This document shows positions 43,329 through 52,472 of a stretch of 64,000 nt of DNA, one piece after another (within the stretch, counting starts at the first letter, position 1; the number at the start of each line of letters is the position of its first letter). The stretch spans positions 2,019,001 through 2,083,000 of the forward strand of contig NZ_CP115541.1 of the NCBI RefSeq assembly GCF_031834595.1, given 5' to 3'. The notes under the pieces are model-generated. The model saw only the letters and a program-made list of their open reading frames with translations, was not told the origin of the DNA and ran no database searches. The DNA is from Stenotrophomonas oahuensis (GTDB taxonomy: Bacteria > Pseudomonadota > Gammaproteobacteria > Xanthomonadales > Xanthomonadaceae). The position numbers were made by a program, and so were the translations under genes.

Positions 43329-43718
43329 TTATTCGCCTTGGTATTGTTTTTCTTCTACGAGGTGCGAGCCGGCGATGCGGTTGATCTCGTTCTTCACTTT
43401 TACCCGCTCGCCATTGGTGCCGTAGACGCCGCGGGCCAGCTGGATGAAGTCGTCATCGAAGGTCTGGGCGGCTTCCTTGTCGCGCAGGCGGTCCTGGATG
43501 TCCCACATGCGTTCGTTGATGACCTTCAGCTGCGACTTCAGCGCGTCCAGGCCCGGCTGCGCGGACAGCTGCTGGTGCCACAGCGGCAGCAGGCCATCCA
43601 GCTCGGTGCGGACATTGGCGACCTTGCCGGCATCGGTGATGCGCTCGGCCTTGATTTCCAGAATGGTGATCTTGTCGATCAGTTCGCCAATCGACACCGG
43701 GGTCAGGATCGCGTCCAC
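43329..43718 (-). CDS. DUF6165-family protein
   Basis: A 129-residue cytoplasmic, helical protein: VSIGELIDKITILEIKAERI at the start and WDIQDRLRDKEAAQTFDDDFI in the second half. It matches the small conserved family now called DUF6165, often found near LPS or glycosyltransferase genes, though none are adjacent here. Function unknown. Divergent from the porin gene. Confidence 0.75.
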   Translation of the reverse strand: MDAILTPVSIGELIDKITILEIKAERITDAGKVANVRTELDGLLPLWHQQLSAQPGLDALKSQLKVINERMWDIQDRLRDKEAAQTFDDDFIQLARGVYGTNGERVKVKNEINRIAGSHLVEEKQYQGE

Positions 43719-43893
43719 GTGATTCTCGCTGCAGGATTCAAGGCCCCCATGATACCGCGCGTGAGCTGAAGGCTCCGTCGCGGTCTTTACGTGGAATTTG
43801 CGCCGTGGCTGCCCCGCGCGAATGGCTCCGTTATGCCCGTGCTGGCGACACTGGGCGCTTCAACGGCGTGGCCGTTTTCTGGAGTGTTTCAAC

Positions 43894-44601
43894 GTGGCAA
43901 AGCAGGCAGCAGGGCGCACGATGCGCCGCATGGGGGCGCTGGTGATCGGCATGGCGATCAGTGGTTCGGCGCTGGCCGGCGTGGACGGCAACGCGACATT
44001 GACCACCGACTATGTCTGGCGCGGCAGCTCGCAGACCCTGGAAGACCCGACCGTGCAGGCTGGCGTCAAGCTCAGCAGTGAGTCCGGCTGGTACGGCTCG
44101 GTCTGGGGCTCGGGCGTGTCTTTCGAGCCGGACGCCGGCGCACGCAGCGAGTTCGACTTCGTGGCGGGCTGGGGCGGTTCGCTCTCGGAAGACTGGGCCC
44201 TGGACGTCAACCTGACCCACTACATGTACCCGTCCACCGACCAGGGTGTCGATCTGGACTGGACCGAGCTCAACGGCACCGTGACCTTCAAGGGCAACTA
44301 CTGGCTGAGCATGGGCGTGTCCGACGACGCGCTGGCGTCTGATACCACCGGTACCTACGCCCAGCTCGGCGCGCGTTTCCCCATCAACGATCAGTGGCGC
44401 ATCGAAGCTGCCGTAGGCCAGTACTTCCTGGACAAGGAGTACGCCGACGATTACCTGCACGGTCAGCTGAGCGCCATCTGGAAGGTGCATGGCCCGTGGG
44501 AACTGCGCCTGACCGCGCACGACACCGACAATGCAGGCAAGCGCCTGTTCGGCAGCAACGCCGGTTCACGGGTGGAGTTCGCGATCCAGACCGCGTTCTG
44601 A
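43894..44601 (+). CDS. TorF-family putative porin
   Basis: A 235-residue outer-membrane protein of the TorF/gcw_chp type: the mature part begins VDGNATLTTDYVWRGSSQT, a signature of the family. It continues with alternating beta strands (WYGSVWGSGVSFEPDAGARSEFDF, YWLSMGVSDDALASDTTGTY) and ends with a Phe (FAIQTAF), fitting BAM insertion. The signal peptide is complete from GTG 43894, which has GGAG 9 nt before it; ATG 43921 is an alternative start. Confidence 0.82.
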   Translation: MAKQAAGRTMRRMGALVIGMAISGSALAGVDGNATLTTDYVWRGSSQTLEDPTVQAGVKLSSESGWYGSVWGSGVSFEPDAGARSEFDFVAGWGGSLSEDWALDVNLTHYMYPSTDQGVDLDWTELNGTVTFKGNYWLSMGVSDDALASDTTGTYAQLGARFPINDQWRIEAAVGQYFLDKEYADDYLHGQLSAIWKVHGPWELRLTAHDTDNAGKRLFGSNAGSRVEFAIQTAF

Positions 44602-44644
44602 GGGGTACCACCGGGTGCGCCGGGCCTGTGCCCGGCGACCCCGC

Positions 44645-45811
44645 TCAGCGCTTGCGCAGGCCCCAGGCCAGCAGCGCCATCATCGCCACGGTCGCGCCGG
44701 TCAGGCAGACGCCGGTCCAGCCGAAGCGCTGGTACATCTGCGCCGAGACCAGCGAACCCAGTGCGCCGCCGATGAAATACCCGGTGATGTAGCCGGCATT
44801 GAGCCGGTTACGTGCTTCAGGGCGCAAGGCGAACACCACGTTCTGGTTGCTCACGTGCAGCAGCTGCGCGGCCAGGTCGAGCACGATCACACCGACCAGC
44901 AGCGCGATCAGCGAGTGCGCGGAGAACCCCAGCGGCAGCCACGACGCCGCCAGCAGCACCAGCGCCACCGTGGTGGCCAGACCGGCCTTGCCACGATCGG
45001 ATAGACGCCCGCCAATACCTGCGGCCAGCGTGCCGGCCGCGCCTACCAGTCCGAACAAGCCGATGGTGGCGTCGCTGTAGTGGTAGGGCTCGGCCGCCAG
45101 CAGGAACGCCAACGGCGTCCAGAAGATGGCGAACATCGCAAAGCTCAGCGCGCCCAGCAGCGTGCGCAGGCGGAACACCGGTTCCTGCGCGAACAAGGTG
45201 CCAATCGAGCGCAGCAGTGCGAAGTAGCCCAGCCCGGCATGCTCATGGAAACGGGGCAGAGTGCGATACAGCGCCAGCGTGGTCAGCACCATCGCTCCCG
45301 CGGCCATCCAGTAGACCGTGCGCCAGTCGCCCAAGGAGGACAGTGCGCCAGCGACGGTGCGTGCCAGCAGAATGCCCAGCAGCAGCCCGCTCATCATCAC
45401 GCCGACCACGCGGCCGCGCTCTTCCGGCCGGGCCAGGGTGGCGGCGAACGGCACCAGCACCTGCGCCACCACCGAGAACAGGCCGGTCAAGGCGGTGCCC
45501 ACCACCAGCCACAGGAACTGCTGGCTAAGTGCACTGATCACCAGGCCGGCCGCCGACAGCAAGGACATCACCACGATCAGCCGACGGCGCTCGAACATGT
45601 CGCCCAGCGGCACCAGCAGGATCACCCCCAGCCCGTAGCTGAGCTGCGCGGCGGTGACCAGCATGCCGGCCCGCGCAAAGCTGATGTCGAGCGACTCGGC
45701 GATGGTGTGCAGCAGCGGCTGGGCGTAATAGTTGCTGGCCACCGCCACACCCGTGGCGAAGGCCATCAGCAACACCTGCCAGCGGCTCAGCGGCGCATGC
45801 GTCTCAACCAC
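44645..45811 (-). CDS. MFS transporter, YnfM-like
   Basis: A 388-residue 12-helix permease. The first helix (LLMAFATGVAVASNYYAQPLLHTIAESL) and GRLSDRG/GDMFERRRL loops match the YnfM-type group of major facilitator exporters. Substrate cannot be read from sequence. It overlaps the start region of the YehS-like gene by 8 nt, so both belong to one minus-strand operon. Confidence 0.83.
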   Translation of the reverse strand: MVETHAPLSRWQVLLMAFATGVAVASNYYAQPLLHTIAESLDISFARAGMLVTAAQLSYGLGVILLVPLGDMFERRRLIVVMSLLSAAGLVISALSQQFLWLVVGTALTGLFSVVAQVLVPFAATLARPEERGRVVGVMMSGLLLGILLARTVAGALSSLGDWRTVYWMAAGAMVLTTLALYRTLPRFHEHAGLGYFALLRSIGTLFAQEPVFRLRTLLGALSFAMFAIFWTPLAFLLAAEPYHYSDATIGLFGLVGAAGTLAAGIGGRLSDRGKAGLATTVALVLLAASWLPLGFSAHSLIALLVGVIVLDLAAQLLHVSNQNVVFALRPEARNRLNAGYITGYFIGGALGSLVSAQMYQRFGWTGVCLTGATVAMMALLAWGLRKR

Positions 45812-46271
45812 GGACGCGCAGGGTCAGTCCCTTCAGGAAGTTGCGCAGCATCTGGTCGCCGCAGGCGCGGTAATTCTTATGGTCCGGCTGACGGAACAGG
45901 GCGGACAGTTCCGGCTTGGAGACAGGGAAGCCGGCGCTTTCGAAGATGGCATGCATGTCCACGTCCTTCAGTTCGAAGGCCACGCGCAGCTTCTTCAGTA
46001 CCAGGTTGTTGGTGATGCGCTTTTCCACCGGACGCAGCGGCTGGCTTTCGTCGCGGCCGCGGTAGTGCACGATCAAGCCGTCCAGGAAGTGGGCCAGGCT
46101 GCGGTCATCACAGGCGATGAAGCCGGCCTCGTCTTCCTTGCGCAGCCAACCGGCCACATCGGCCGGGTCCACCACGAATGCCGGGTCGGCCAGGGCACAG
46201 GTGTTGGCGACCATGGTGTCGCTCAGGTCGAGCATGTAGCGGATGCTGCGCAGTACATCGTTGTTGATCAT
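45804..46271 (-). CDS. yehS: DUF1456 protein, YehS-like
   Basis: A 155-residue protein with two DUF1456 repeats: NNDVLRSIRYMLDLSDTMVA at about 3-70 and NNLVLKKLRVAFELKDVDMHAIFESAGFPVSKPELSALFR at about 85-145. E. coli YehS is its relative. Function unknown. It precedes and overlaps the MFS gene by 8 nt. Confidence 0.88.
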   Translation of the reverse strand: MINNDVLRSIRYMLDLSDTMVANTCALADPAFVVDPADVAGWLRKEDEAGFIACDDRSLAHFLDGLIVHYRGRDESQPLRPVEKRITNNLVLKKLRVAFELKDVDMHAIFESAGFPVSKPELSALFRQPDHKNYRACGDQMLRNFLKGLTLRVRG

Positions 46272-46428
46272 GGGGGTTCCAGTACCGCCGGCGCGGCTGC
46301 GCGGCTGGCTGCCATTTTACCCCGGGGCGGCCGGTTGCCCCGGTTGCAGTCGTTACGGCTGTCATCTGGCTGCCATGAAAGTGAAGCACAGTGCCGGCCT
46401 CAGGCATCAATTCCAGGTGGAGCGGGCA

Positions 46429-46911
46429 ATGCGCAGGTGGCAGGTACTGGCGGGTGTGGGCATGGTCTGGCTGGCCGCAACGGCCGCCGCGCAGGCCCCG
46501 TATGTGGCAATCGAGCAGCGCGTGGACCCGCAGGCGCTGGCCGAGGTGGGGCTCACCCCCAACCAGCTGCAGACCCTGAACCGCCTGCTGCGTGAGGCCG
46601 AGCAGCAGGCTCCGGCCGCGCCTGCGCCGGTCGCGCCGGTTCCGGCACAGGCCCCGACGGCAGCCCCCATGTTCGCCGGCCTCGACGACGGTCCCATCGA
46701 AGCCCATGTCACCGGAACGGTGGACGGCTGGCAGCCGGGCACCGTGTTCAGCCTCGACAACGGCCAGCAGTGGCAGGTGCTCAAAGGTGACATGAAGCTC
46801 AAGAAGCCGGTCATCAACCCCGCCATCGTGGTGGTGCCGGGCATCGCCGGGCGCTGGTTCCTCCAGGTCGACGCAGACCTGCCCAAGGCGCGCGTGTTCC
46901 GCATCCGCTGA
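46429..46911 (+). CDS. Exported hypothetical protein
   Basis: A 160-residue protein with a signal peptide (MRRWQVLAGVGMVWLAATAAAQA), a Pro/Ala linker (about 60-85) and a C-terminal domain with IEAHVTGTVDGWQPGTVFSLDNGQQWQVLKGDM, an OB-like small beta fold also seen in other xanthomonad secreted proteins. Function unknown. GGTGGAG before ATG 46429 fixes the start; ATG 46375 adds 18 polar residues before the signal and is less likely. Confidence 0.7.
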   Translation: MRRWQVLAGVGMVWLAATAAAQAPYVAIEQRVDPQALAEVGLTPNQLQTLNRLLREAEQQAPAAPAPVAPVPAQAPTAAPMFAGLDDGPIEAHVTGTVDGWQPGTVFSLDNGQQWQVLKGDMKLKKPVINPAIVVVPGIAGRWFLQVDADLPKARVFRIR

Positions 46912-46984
46912 GTCCGCCAGCGCGGGCAACACACGCGCGTTCATCCAGTGCGAAAATGGGCGGGACTTCTCACGGAGACCCGCG

Positions 46985-47731
46985 ATGACCCGTACTGCCC
47001 TGATCACCGGTGCCACGTCCGGCTTTGGTGCCGCTGCCGTCCATTGTTTCGCCAAGGCCGGCTGGCGCGTGATTGCCACCGGCCGCCGCGCCGAGCGCCT
47101 GCAGCCGCTGGTGGACGCTTATCCGGGCCTGGTGCACGCGGCCGCCTTCGACGTGCGCGACAGTGCCGCGATGGAAGCGGCGCTGGCCGCGCTGCCGGCT
47201 GAGTTCGCCGGCATTGACCTGCTGGTCAACAACGCCGGCCTGGCCCAGGGCACCGCCCCGGCCCAGAACGCCTCGCTGGACGACTGGCGCACCATGATCG
47301 ACACCAACGTCACCGCGCTGGTCACCCTGACCCACCGCCTGCTGCCGCAGCTGGTGCAGCGCAAGGGTGCGATCATCAACATCAGCTCGGTCGCCGGCGT
47401 GTACCCGTACCCGGGCGGCAACGCCTACGGCGGCACCAAGGCCTTCGTCAGTCAGTTCTCGCTGGGGCTGCGCGCCGACCTGCACGGCACCGGCGTGCGT
47501 GTGACCACCATCGAGCCGGGCATGGCCGAAACCGAATTCACCGTGGTCCGCACGCATGGCGACCAGGCGGCCTCGGACAAGCTCTACAGCGGAGCCAATC
47601 CGATGACCGCCGAGGACATCGCCGAGCAGATCTTCTGGGTCGCCAGCCTGCCGGCGCACCTGAACATCAACCGCCTCGAAGTAATGCCGGTGACCCAGTC
47701 GTTCGCCGGCTTCCAGGTCGCGCGCGACTGA
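46985..47731 (+). CDS. SDR oxidoreductase, YdfG-like
   Basis: A 248-residue classical short-chain dehydrogenase. It has TGATSGFGAA for NADP(H) binding, the NNAGLA motif, Ser of the active site in NISSVAG and YGGTK (Tyr-x3-Lys). E. coli YdfG acts on 3-hydroxy acids such as L-allo-threonine. Overall length and GMAETEF match. Substrate here inferred from the family. Confidence 0.88.
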   Translation: MTRTALITGATSGFGAAAVHCFAKAGWRVIATGRRAERLQPLVDAYPGLVHAAAFDVRDSAAMEAALAALPAEFAGIDLLVNNAGLAQGTAPAQNASLDDWRTMIDTNVTALVTLTHRLLPQLVQRKGAIINISSVAGVYPYPGGNAYGGTKAFVSQFSLGLRADLHGTGVRVTTIEPGMAETEFTVVRTHGDQAASDKLYSGANPMTAEDIAEQIFWVASLPAHLNINRLEVMPVTQSFAGFQVARD

Positions 47732-47739
47732 GAAACCGC

Positions 47740-47762
47740 GTAGCGACGCGCCATGCGCGTCG
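47740..47762. repeat. SMAG element, single hairpin
   Basis: GTAG followed by CGACGCGC-CAT-GCGCGTCG. Confidence 0.72.
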
Positions 47763-47781
47763 TCCGCACCGTCGGAAAAAG

Positions 47782-47807
47782 AAAAAGCCCCGCAAGCGGG
47801 GCTTTTT
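47782..47807. terminator. Bidirectional terminator
   Basis: AAAAAGCCCCGC/GCGGGGCTTTTT lies between the convergent SDR and SPOR genes. Confidence 0.85.
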
Positions 47808-47857
47808 CATGGCTCAAGGCCAACCGTTACAGCAAAGGGCTCAAAGGCCAATGTCGG

Positions 47858-48706
47858 TCACTGCGCCTTGATTGCCATCGCCTGCATGCCGCTGCTGGAC
47901 AGCTTCTGCTTGGCCTCGGCCAACTCGCCGGCGGTGCCATACGGCCCCATCCGCACGCGGTACACGGTCTTGCCGCTGATCTGCGCCGACTCTACCCGTG
48001 CCGCCAGGCCCAGCATCGCCAGCTTGGCCTTGGTCGCCTCGGCATCGCCGGAGGCCCCGAAGGCACCGGCCTGCAGGATGTAACGCACGTTGCTGTCAGC
48101 AGCCGGAGCCGTTGTCGTTGCGGCGGCGGCGGAAGCGGGCTCAGCCGGCTTCGGTGCCGCCACGGCGGGGGTGGCGGCCGGGGTTGCGGCGACCGCCGCC
48201 GGGCGCTCGCTCACCGGAGCCGGCATTGTCGTCGCCGCCGGCGCGGTGGACGCAACCGAGGTGGAGGTCGCCGCGGCCGCCGGTACCGGGCGACCTTCCA
48301 GGGCCGCCTGCGCGCGCTGGGCTTCCGCCTTGGCGCGACGCTGTTCTTCCGCACGCGTGCTGGCCGCCAGTTCCGCGTCCGACATTTCCACTTCCTTGCC
48401 GGGCAGCAGGGTGTAGAAGTCGTACTGGGTGGCCGCCGGCTTGGCCGGTTCGGCGGGCTTGGTCGCACCCGGGCGCGGCAGCTCGGTGCCCACGTCGGTG
48501 TCGGCGTCGCTCACCGGGGCCGGCTGCGCGTTCGGGTTCGGCTGCGGGCCGACCCGCAGGAAGCCGTCACCTTCGCTCTTGAACAGGTTCGGTGCCGCGA
48601 GGAACACCACTGCGGCAATCGCCACGCCGGCCACCAGCCACACCCACCCGGGCGTGCCTTGGCTGCTGTTGCGCCGTGCCTGACTCTTGCCGCGTCGTGC
48701 TGCCAT
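47858..48706 (-). CDS. SPOR-domain protein downstream of argS (FtsN-like)
   Basis: A 282-residue inner-membrane protein: a basic N-terminus, one helix (about 22-42, WVWLVAGVAIAAVVFLA), a long Ala/Pro-rich linker and a C-terminal SPOR domain (about 205-280; RYILQAGAFGASGDAEATKAKLAML, YRVRMGPYG). It is 18 bp downstream of argS on the same strand, the usual place of the FtsN-like SPOR gene in Xanthomonadaceae and relatives. It likely acts at the division septum. Confidence 0.85.
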   Translation of the reverse strand: MAARRGKSQARRNSSQGTPGWVWLVAGVAIAAVVFLAAPNLFKSEGDGFLRVGPQPNPNAQPAPVSDADTDVGTELPRPGATKPAEPAKPAATQYDFYTLLPGKEVEMSDAELAASTRAEEQRRAKAEAQRAQAALEGRPVPAAAATSTSVASTAPAATTMPAPVSERPAAVAATPAATPAVAAPKPAEPASAAAATTTAPAADSNVRYILQAGAFGASGDAEATKAKLAMLGLAARVESAQISGKTVYRVRMGPYGTAGELAEAKQKLSSSGMQAMAIKAQ

Positions 48707-48724
48707 TTACTGCTACTCCAGTGA

Positions 48725-50410
48725 TTACATTTTTTCCGGGGCGGAAACGCCCAGGAGCTTCAAGCCATTGGCCAGCACCTGGCGCGCCGCGCACGCCAGC
48801 GTCAGCTTGGCATTGCGCTCGGCATCGTCAGCCACCAGCACCTGCGTGCCGTGATACCACGTGTGGAAGGCGTGCGCCAATTCACGCAGGTACTGCGCGA
48901 TCAGGTGCGGTTCCAGTGCAATACCCGCCGCTTCCACCACTTCCGGGAAGCGCGACATTTCCACCATCAGCCACAGCGAAGCGTCATCGCCCAGCGTGGC
49001 CAGCGCCGCGGCGTCACCCTGGCTGAAGCTCAGGCCCTTTTCCTGGGCCTGGCGCAGCAGGCTGCACACGCGGGCGTGCGCATACTGCACGTAGAACACC
49101 GGATTGTCATTGCTCTGCTGGCGGGCCAGATCGATATCGAAGGTCAGCTGCGAATCCGGCTTGCGCGCAATCAGGAACCAGCGGGTCGCATCGCGGCCGG
49201 CTTCGTCGATCAGGTCGCGCAGGGTCAGGTAGCTGCCGGCACGCTTGGACAGCTTCACTTCCTCGCCGCCGCGCATCACCGTCACCATCTGGTGCAGCAC
49301 GTATTCCGGCCAGCCCTTGGGAATGCCCACGTCCAGCGCCTGCAGGCCGGCGCGCACGCGTGCCAGCGACCCGTGGTGGTCCGCACCCAGTTCGGTGATG
49401 GCGCGCTCGTAGCCGCGCTGCCACTTGCTCAGGTGGTAGGCCACGTCCGGCAGGAAGTAGGTGTAGGTGCCGTCGGACTTGCGCATCACGCGGTCCTTGT
49501 CGTCACCGAAGTCGGTCGAGCGCAGCCACAGCGCGCCGCCTTCCTCATAGGTATGGCCGGCCGCGTTCAGCTGGGCCACGGTCTCTTCGACCTTGCCGTC
49601 CTTGTACAGCGAGCTTTCCAGGAAGTAGATGTCGAAATCCACCCCGAATGCCGCCAGGTCCTGGTTCTGCTCGTTGCGCAGGTAGGCCACGGCGAAGCGG
49701 CGGATGCCGTCCAGGTTGTCCGGATCGCGCTCGCCGACCACGGTGTGGCCTTCCAGCTCGACCTTGGCCCCGGCCAGGTAGGCATCGGCCACGTCCTGGA
49801 TGTAGTCGCCGCGGTAGCCCGCTTCCGGCCAGCCGGCGTCGTCAGGCTTCAGGCCTTTGGCGCGGGCCTGGGTGGACAGGGCCAGATTTTCGATCTGAAC
49901 GCCGGCGTCGTTGTAATAGAACTCGCGCTTGGCGTTCCAGCCGTTGGCGTCCAGCAGGCGCGCCAGGCAGTCGCCGATGGCGGCGGCCCGGCCGTGACCG
50001 ACGTGCAGCGGACCGGTCGGGTTGGCCGACACGTATTCCACGCCCACGGTGCGGCCGTTGCCGCTCAGGTTGTGGCCGTAATCAGCCCCTTCCTTCAGCA
50101 CGAAGGCGGCCTCGCGCTGGTAGGCGCTGGCAGCCAGGCGGAAATTGATGAAGCCCGGGCCGGCAATGTCCACGCCGGTCACGTCGTCGCTCTTCGGCAG
50201 TGCATCGACCAGAGCCTGGGCCACGGCGCGCGGATTGCTGCGCGCGGCTTTGGCCAGCAGCATCGCGGCATTGGTGGCGAAATCGCCGTGCTCACGGGTC
50301 TTCGGGCGTTCCACCACGAAGTCCGGGGTGAGGGTATCGGCCGGCAGCGTACCGTTGGCACGCAGGGCTTCAATGCCCTGGTTGATCAGGGCGCGGAGGA
50401 GATTTTTCAC
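48725..50410 (-). CDS. argS: Arginyl-tRNA synthetase
   Basis: A 561-residue class I enzyme. The N-terminal ArgRS-specific domain (about 1-110) is followed by [15 protein letters not shown] (HIGH-type motif), ends of the catalytic site with [13 protein letters not shown] (KMSKS-type), and the C-terminal anticodon-binding helices containing [18 protein letters not shown]. Length is normal. It is followed by the SPOR gene. Confidence 0.95.
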   Translation of the reverse strand: MKNLLRALINQGIEALRANGTLPADTLTPDFVVERPKTREHGDFATNAAMLLAKAARSNPRAVAQALVDALPKSDDVTGVDIAGPGFINFRLAASAYQREAAFVLKEGADYGHNLSGNGRTVGVEYVSANPTGPLHVGHGRAAAIGDCLARLLDANGWNAKREFYYNDAGVQIENLALSTQARAKGLKPDDAGWPEAGYRGDYIQDVADAYLAGAKVELEGHTVVGERDPDNLDGIRRFAVAYLRNEQNQDLAAFGVDFDIYFLESSLYKDGKVEETVAQLNAAGHTYEEGGALWLRSTDFGDDKDRVMRKSDGTYTYFLPDVAYHLSKWQRGYERAITELGADHHGSLARVRAGLQALDVGIPKGWPEYVLHQMVTVMRGGEEVKLSKRAGSYLTLRDLIDEAGRDATRWFLIARKPDSQLTFDIDLARQQSNDNPVFYVQYAHARVCSLLRQAQEKGLSFSQGDAAALATLGDDASLWLMVEMSRFPEVVEAAGIALEPHLIAQYLRELAHAFHTWYHGTQVLVADDAERNAKLTLACAARQVLANGLKLLGVSAPEKM

Positions 50411-50504
50411 AAGGCCTGCTTTGAGACTGGAGCGGCGGAATCGGCAATTTTAGCCCAGATGGGCCCCAAACCATTGAACCGCCCCCCAGCAAGGGGGGTA
50501 ACCC

Positions 50505-50528
50505 GGTAGCGCCGGCCGTTGGCCGGCC
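50505..50528. repeat. SMAG element upstream of argS
   Basis: GTAG and CGCCGGCC-GTT-GGCCGGC. Confidence 0.7.
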
Positions 50529-50572
50529 CACGACGAACCGTCTAATACCTCGACCTGACCGCCCCGTTCAGC

Positions 50573-51253
50573 TCAAACCCGCCCCAGCCACCCGCGCTCG
50601 GCCATCGACACCGGTTCCCCCTCCCCGACCACGATGTGGTCCAGCAGCCGCACCCCGACCAGCTCCAGCGCCGCTTTCAGCTCCACGGTGATATGCCGGT
50701 CTGCCGCCGAGGGCTCGGCATGCCCGGAGGGGTGGTTGTGGCCGACGATCACGGCCGCTGCGTTGTGCAGCAGGGCATGACGGGCCACTTCGCGGGGGTG
50801 GACCCCGGTCGCGTCGATCGTGCCCGAGAACAATTCTTCGAAAGCCAGCATGCGGTGGCGGTTGTCGAGGAAGAGGGCCGCGAAAACCTCCACCGGCCGG
50901 CCGCGAAGCCGTTGGTGGAAGTAGCGGCGCGCTGCATGGGGGTCCAGGCTTTCGCCCTTGTCCAACGTAGCGCGCAGATGCCGGTGCGCCAGTTCCAGCG
51001 CCGCCTGCAGCTTGCAGGCCAACGCAACGCCCAGCCCTGGCAGCTTTTGCATCTCTTCCGGCGGCATATCCAGCAGCTTGCGTAGAGGGCCGTGCTCGTT
51101 GAGCAGCAACCGGGCGTTCTCCAGAACGTCCATGCCCCGGCGGCCTGTGACCATCAGCAGCGCAAGCAGTTCTGCATCGGTCAGTGCTGCAGCACCCCGG
51201 GCAATGAGCTTCTCACGGGGACGGTCCTGTTCCGGCCAGTCTTTGATTGTCAT
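50573..51253 (-). CDS. radC: RadC-type JAMM protein
   Basis: A 226-residue RadC protein. The N-terminal helix-hairpin-helix-like region (about 20-90, GAAALTDAELLALLMVTG, LPGLGVALACKLQAALEL) is followed by the JAMM metalloprotease-like domain with HNHPSGHAEPSAAD (His172, His174, Asp185). The family was named after a UV-sensitivity mutation later assigned to recG, so its DNA-repair role is unproven. In many Proteobacteria radC faces coaBC directly; here 7.3 kb of other genes lie between. Confidence 0.92.
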   Translation of the reverse strand: MTIKDWPEQDRPREKLIARGAAALTDAELLALLMVTGRRGMDVLENARLLLNEHGPLRKLLDMPPEEMQKLPGLGVALACKLQAALELAHRHLRATLDKGESLDPHAARRYFHQRLRGRPVEVFAALFLDNRHRMLAFEELFSGTIDATGVHPREVARHALLHNAAAVIVGHNHPSGHAEPSAADRHITVELKAALELVGVRLLDHIVVGEGEPVSMAERGWLGRV

Positions 51254-51268
51254 CGCAGATGATGCGGG

Positions 51269-51397
51269 TCAGTGGCTGCGATCCCCATCGGCAACGTGAC
51301 GCCGCCTCCGGCGCGTATCGATGATCGTCCAGATGGCGACGCTGATGCCTACCACGCAGGCGACGATGGTGGTTGCTACGACGATGATGGTGATCAT
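51269..51397 (-). CDS. 42-residue single-helix membrane protein
   Basis: A 42-residue protein: one membrane helix with MITIIVVATTIVACVVGISVAIW, then a basic end RRRRRHVADGDRSH. GGGAG stands 7 nt before ATG 51397 on the minus strand. It is third in a cassette with a 40-residue and a 138-residue membrane protein, 16 bp before the radC start. No family is known to me. Confidence 0.55.
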   Translation of the reverse strand: MITIIVVATTIVACVVGISVAIWTIIDTRRRRRHVADGDRSH

Positions 51398-51514
51398 GAT
51401 TTCGCTCCCTCGCTGCGGTTATTGGGGTTGGAGAGATCTCCGAAGAACGACCGCGCTTCATAAGAGTCGCCCCGCCGTCTGCCATAGGGCGCTCCAGCGG
51501 CCTTCGTTGGTCAG

Positions 51515-51637
51515 TTACTGATCCTTTGCATCACGCTTGTCCACTCTGTATTTTCGGTCGGCCAGGACCGAGTAGACGCCTGTTGCAAGGCCGAGAATAG
51601 AAATCACGACGGAGGCGACGACCACGAACGTTGTCAT
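51515..51637 (-). CDS. 40-residue single-helix membrane protein
   Basis: A 40-residue protein: helix MTTFVVVASVVISILGLATGV, then a charged tail with DRKYRVDKRDAKDQ. It has the same layout as the 42-residue neighbour (N-terminal helix, basic or mixed-charge tail). TGGAG 9 nt before ATG supports it, and its ATG overlaps the TGA of the preceding gene, which strongly indicates coupling. Confidence 0.62.
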   Translation of the reverse strand: MTTFVVVASVVISILGLATGVYSVLADRKYRVDKRDAKDQ

Positions 51638-52050
51638 ATTGGTTCTCCAGTATTCTGCTTGAGTGAAGTGGAAATTTTCCTGAGCACTACACGGCTCGTT
51701 AGAAGAGACGCCGCGATAAGCGCAACTGCGCAGACCGTCAGGGCGGCGCTCTCAATGACTGAGGATCCGACCAGAACGAGCGTGTAAAGAACGCAGTACA
51801 GCGAGACCAACATGATGGAAGTTCCGTTTTGTGCGGTCTTCCACTCCCTGCCGGGGTCCGCGATGTGCTCGATCTCATTGATGTTCGAAATCTGCAGGAT
51901 CAGTCCAAACGCGATGACATCAGAGATCGAGAGGATGTCGACGACGCCCTCTTTGGTGACCGCCCATGCCATCAGCCTCGCCATGATCGGTATCAGGCCG
52001 ATCAGGACCGTGTAGACAAGCCACTTTGTCTTTCTGCTTCGTTGGTCCAT
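51634..52050 (-). CDS. 138-residue four-helix membrane protein
   Basis: A 138-residue integral membrane protein with four predicted helices (about 10-31, 42-54, 78-96, 102-120; for example WLVYTVLIGLIPIMARLMAW, VSLYCVLYTLVLVGS and LTVCAVALIAASLL). No family recognised. The frame continues upstream to a GTG at 52107 (157 residues); ATG 52050 is the best start though its ribosome site is weak. Composition is lower in GC than the flanking genes, and it is unlike its neighbours in codon use. It heads the small membrane cassette. Confidence 0.6.
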   Translation of the reverse strand: MDQRSRKTKWLVYTVLIGLIPIMARLMAWAVTKEGVVDILSISDVIAFGLILQISNINEIEHIADPGREWKTAQNGTSIMLVSLYCVLYTLVLVGSSVIESAALTVCAVALIAASLLTSRVVLRKISTSLKQNTGEPI

Positions 52051-52472
52051 CCGGACGTGCTCATTTGTTGACCAGTAGCTGCGATTGACAATGGGTGGAG
52101 TTGTCACACGGCATCAGATGGACGCTACGCCTTCCTTCAAACAGCCGCGAGGCCATGAGCGACATCGCCACGAAAATTGCCTGAAATCCCGGAGTTTTCG
52201 ATGGAGTAGCTTGTTCGGACCGGCGAGCGTGGCAGTGTCGCCAATAGCCTCGAAGCTTTCTGATCTGATCGATTCCTACGATTGACGAAGGATCACGCGC
52301 CGCTTAGTCTCCGCCTCGTCGAGGTGACTCGACCTACGAGACTGCATGCGATTCACAGACACTGTTTGTGCGCTAGTTGCAGCAGGCTTGCCAGGCGATG
52401 ACAAGCTTTGCCAGCGTCTTCAAAAAAGGCCCTTGGCAGTTCGCTGCCGAGGGCCCTGTCTCAAACCGATCT
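52051..52472. other. Gap before the small membrane cassette
   Basis: Apart from the terminator at 52422-52455, I see no supported gene, repeat or RNA. The lower-GC composition continues from the cassette to about 52400. Confidence 0.4.
52422..52455 (-). terminator. Strong terminator of the old yellow enzyme gene
   Basis: A 12-bp stem GGCCCTCGGCAG/CTGCCAAGGGCC on the minus strand (one G-U) with a four-base loop, then TTTTTT. Confidence 0.88.
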
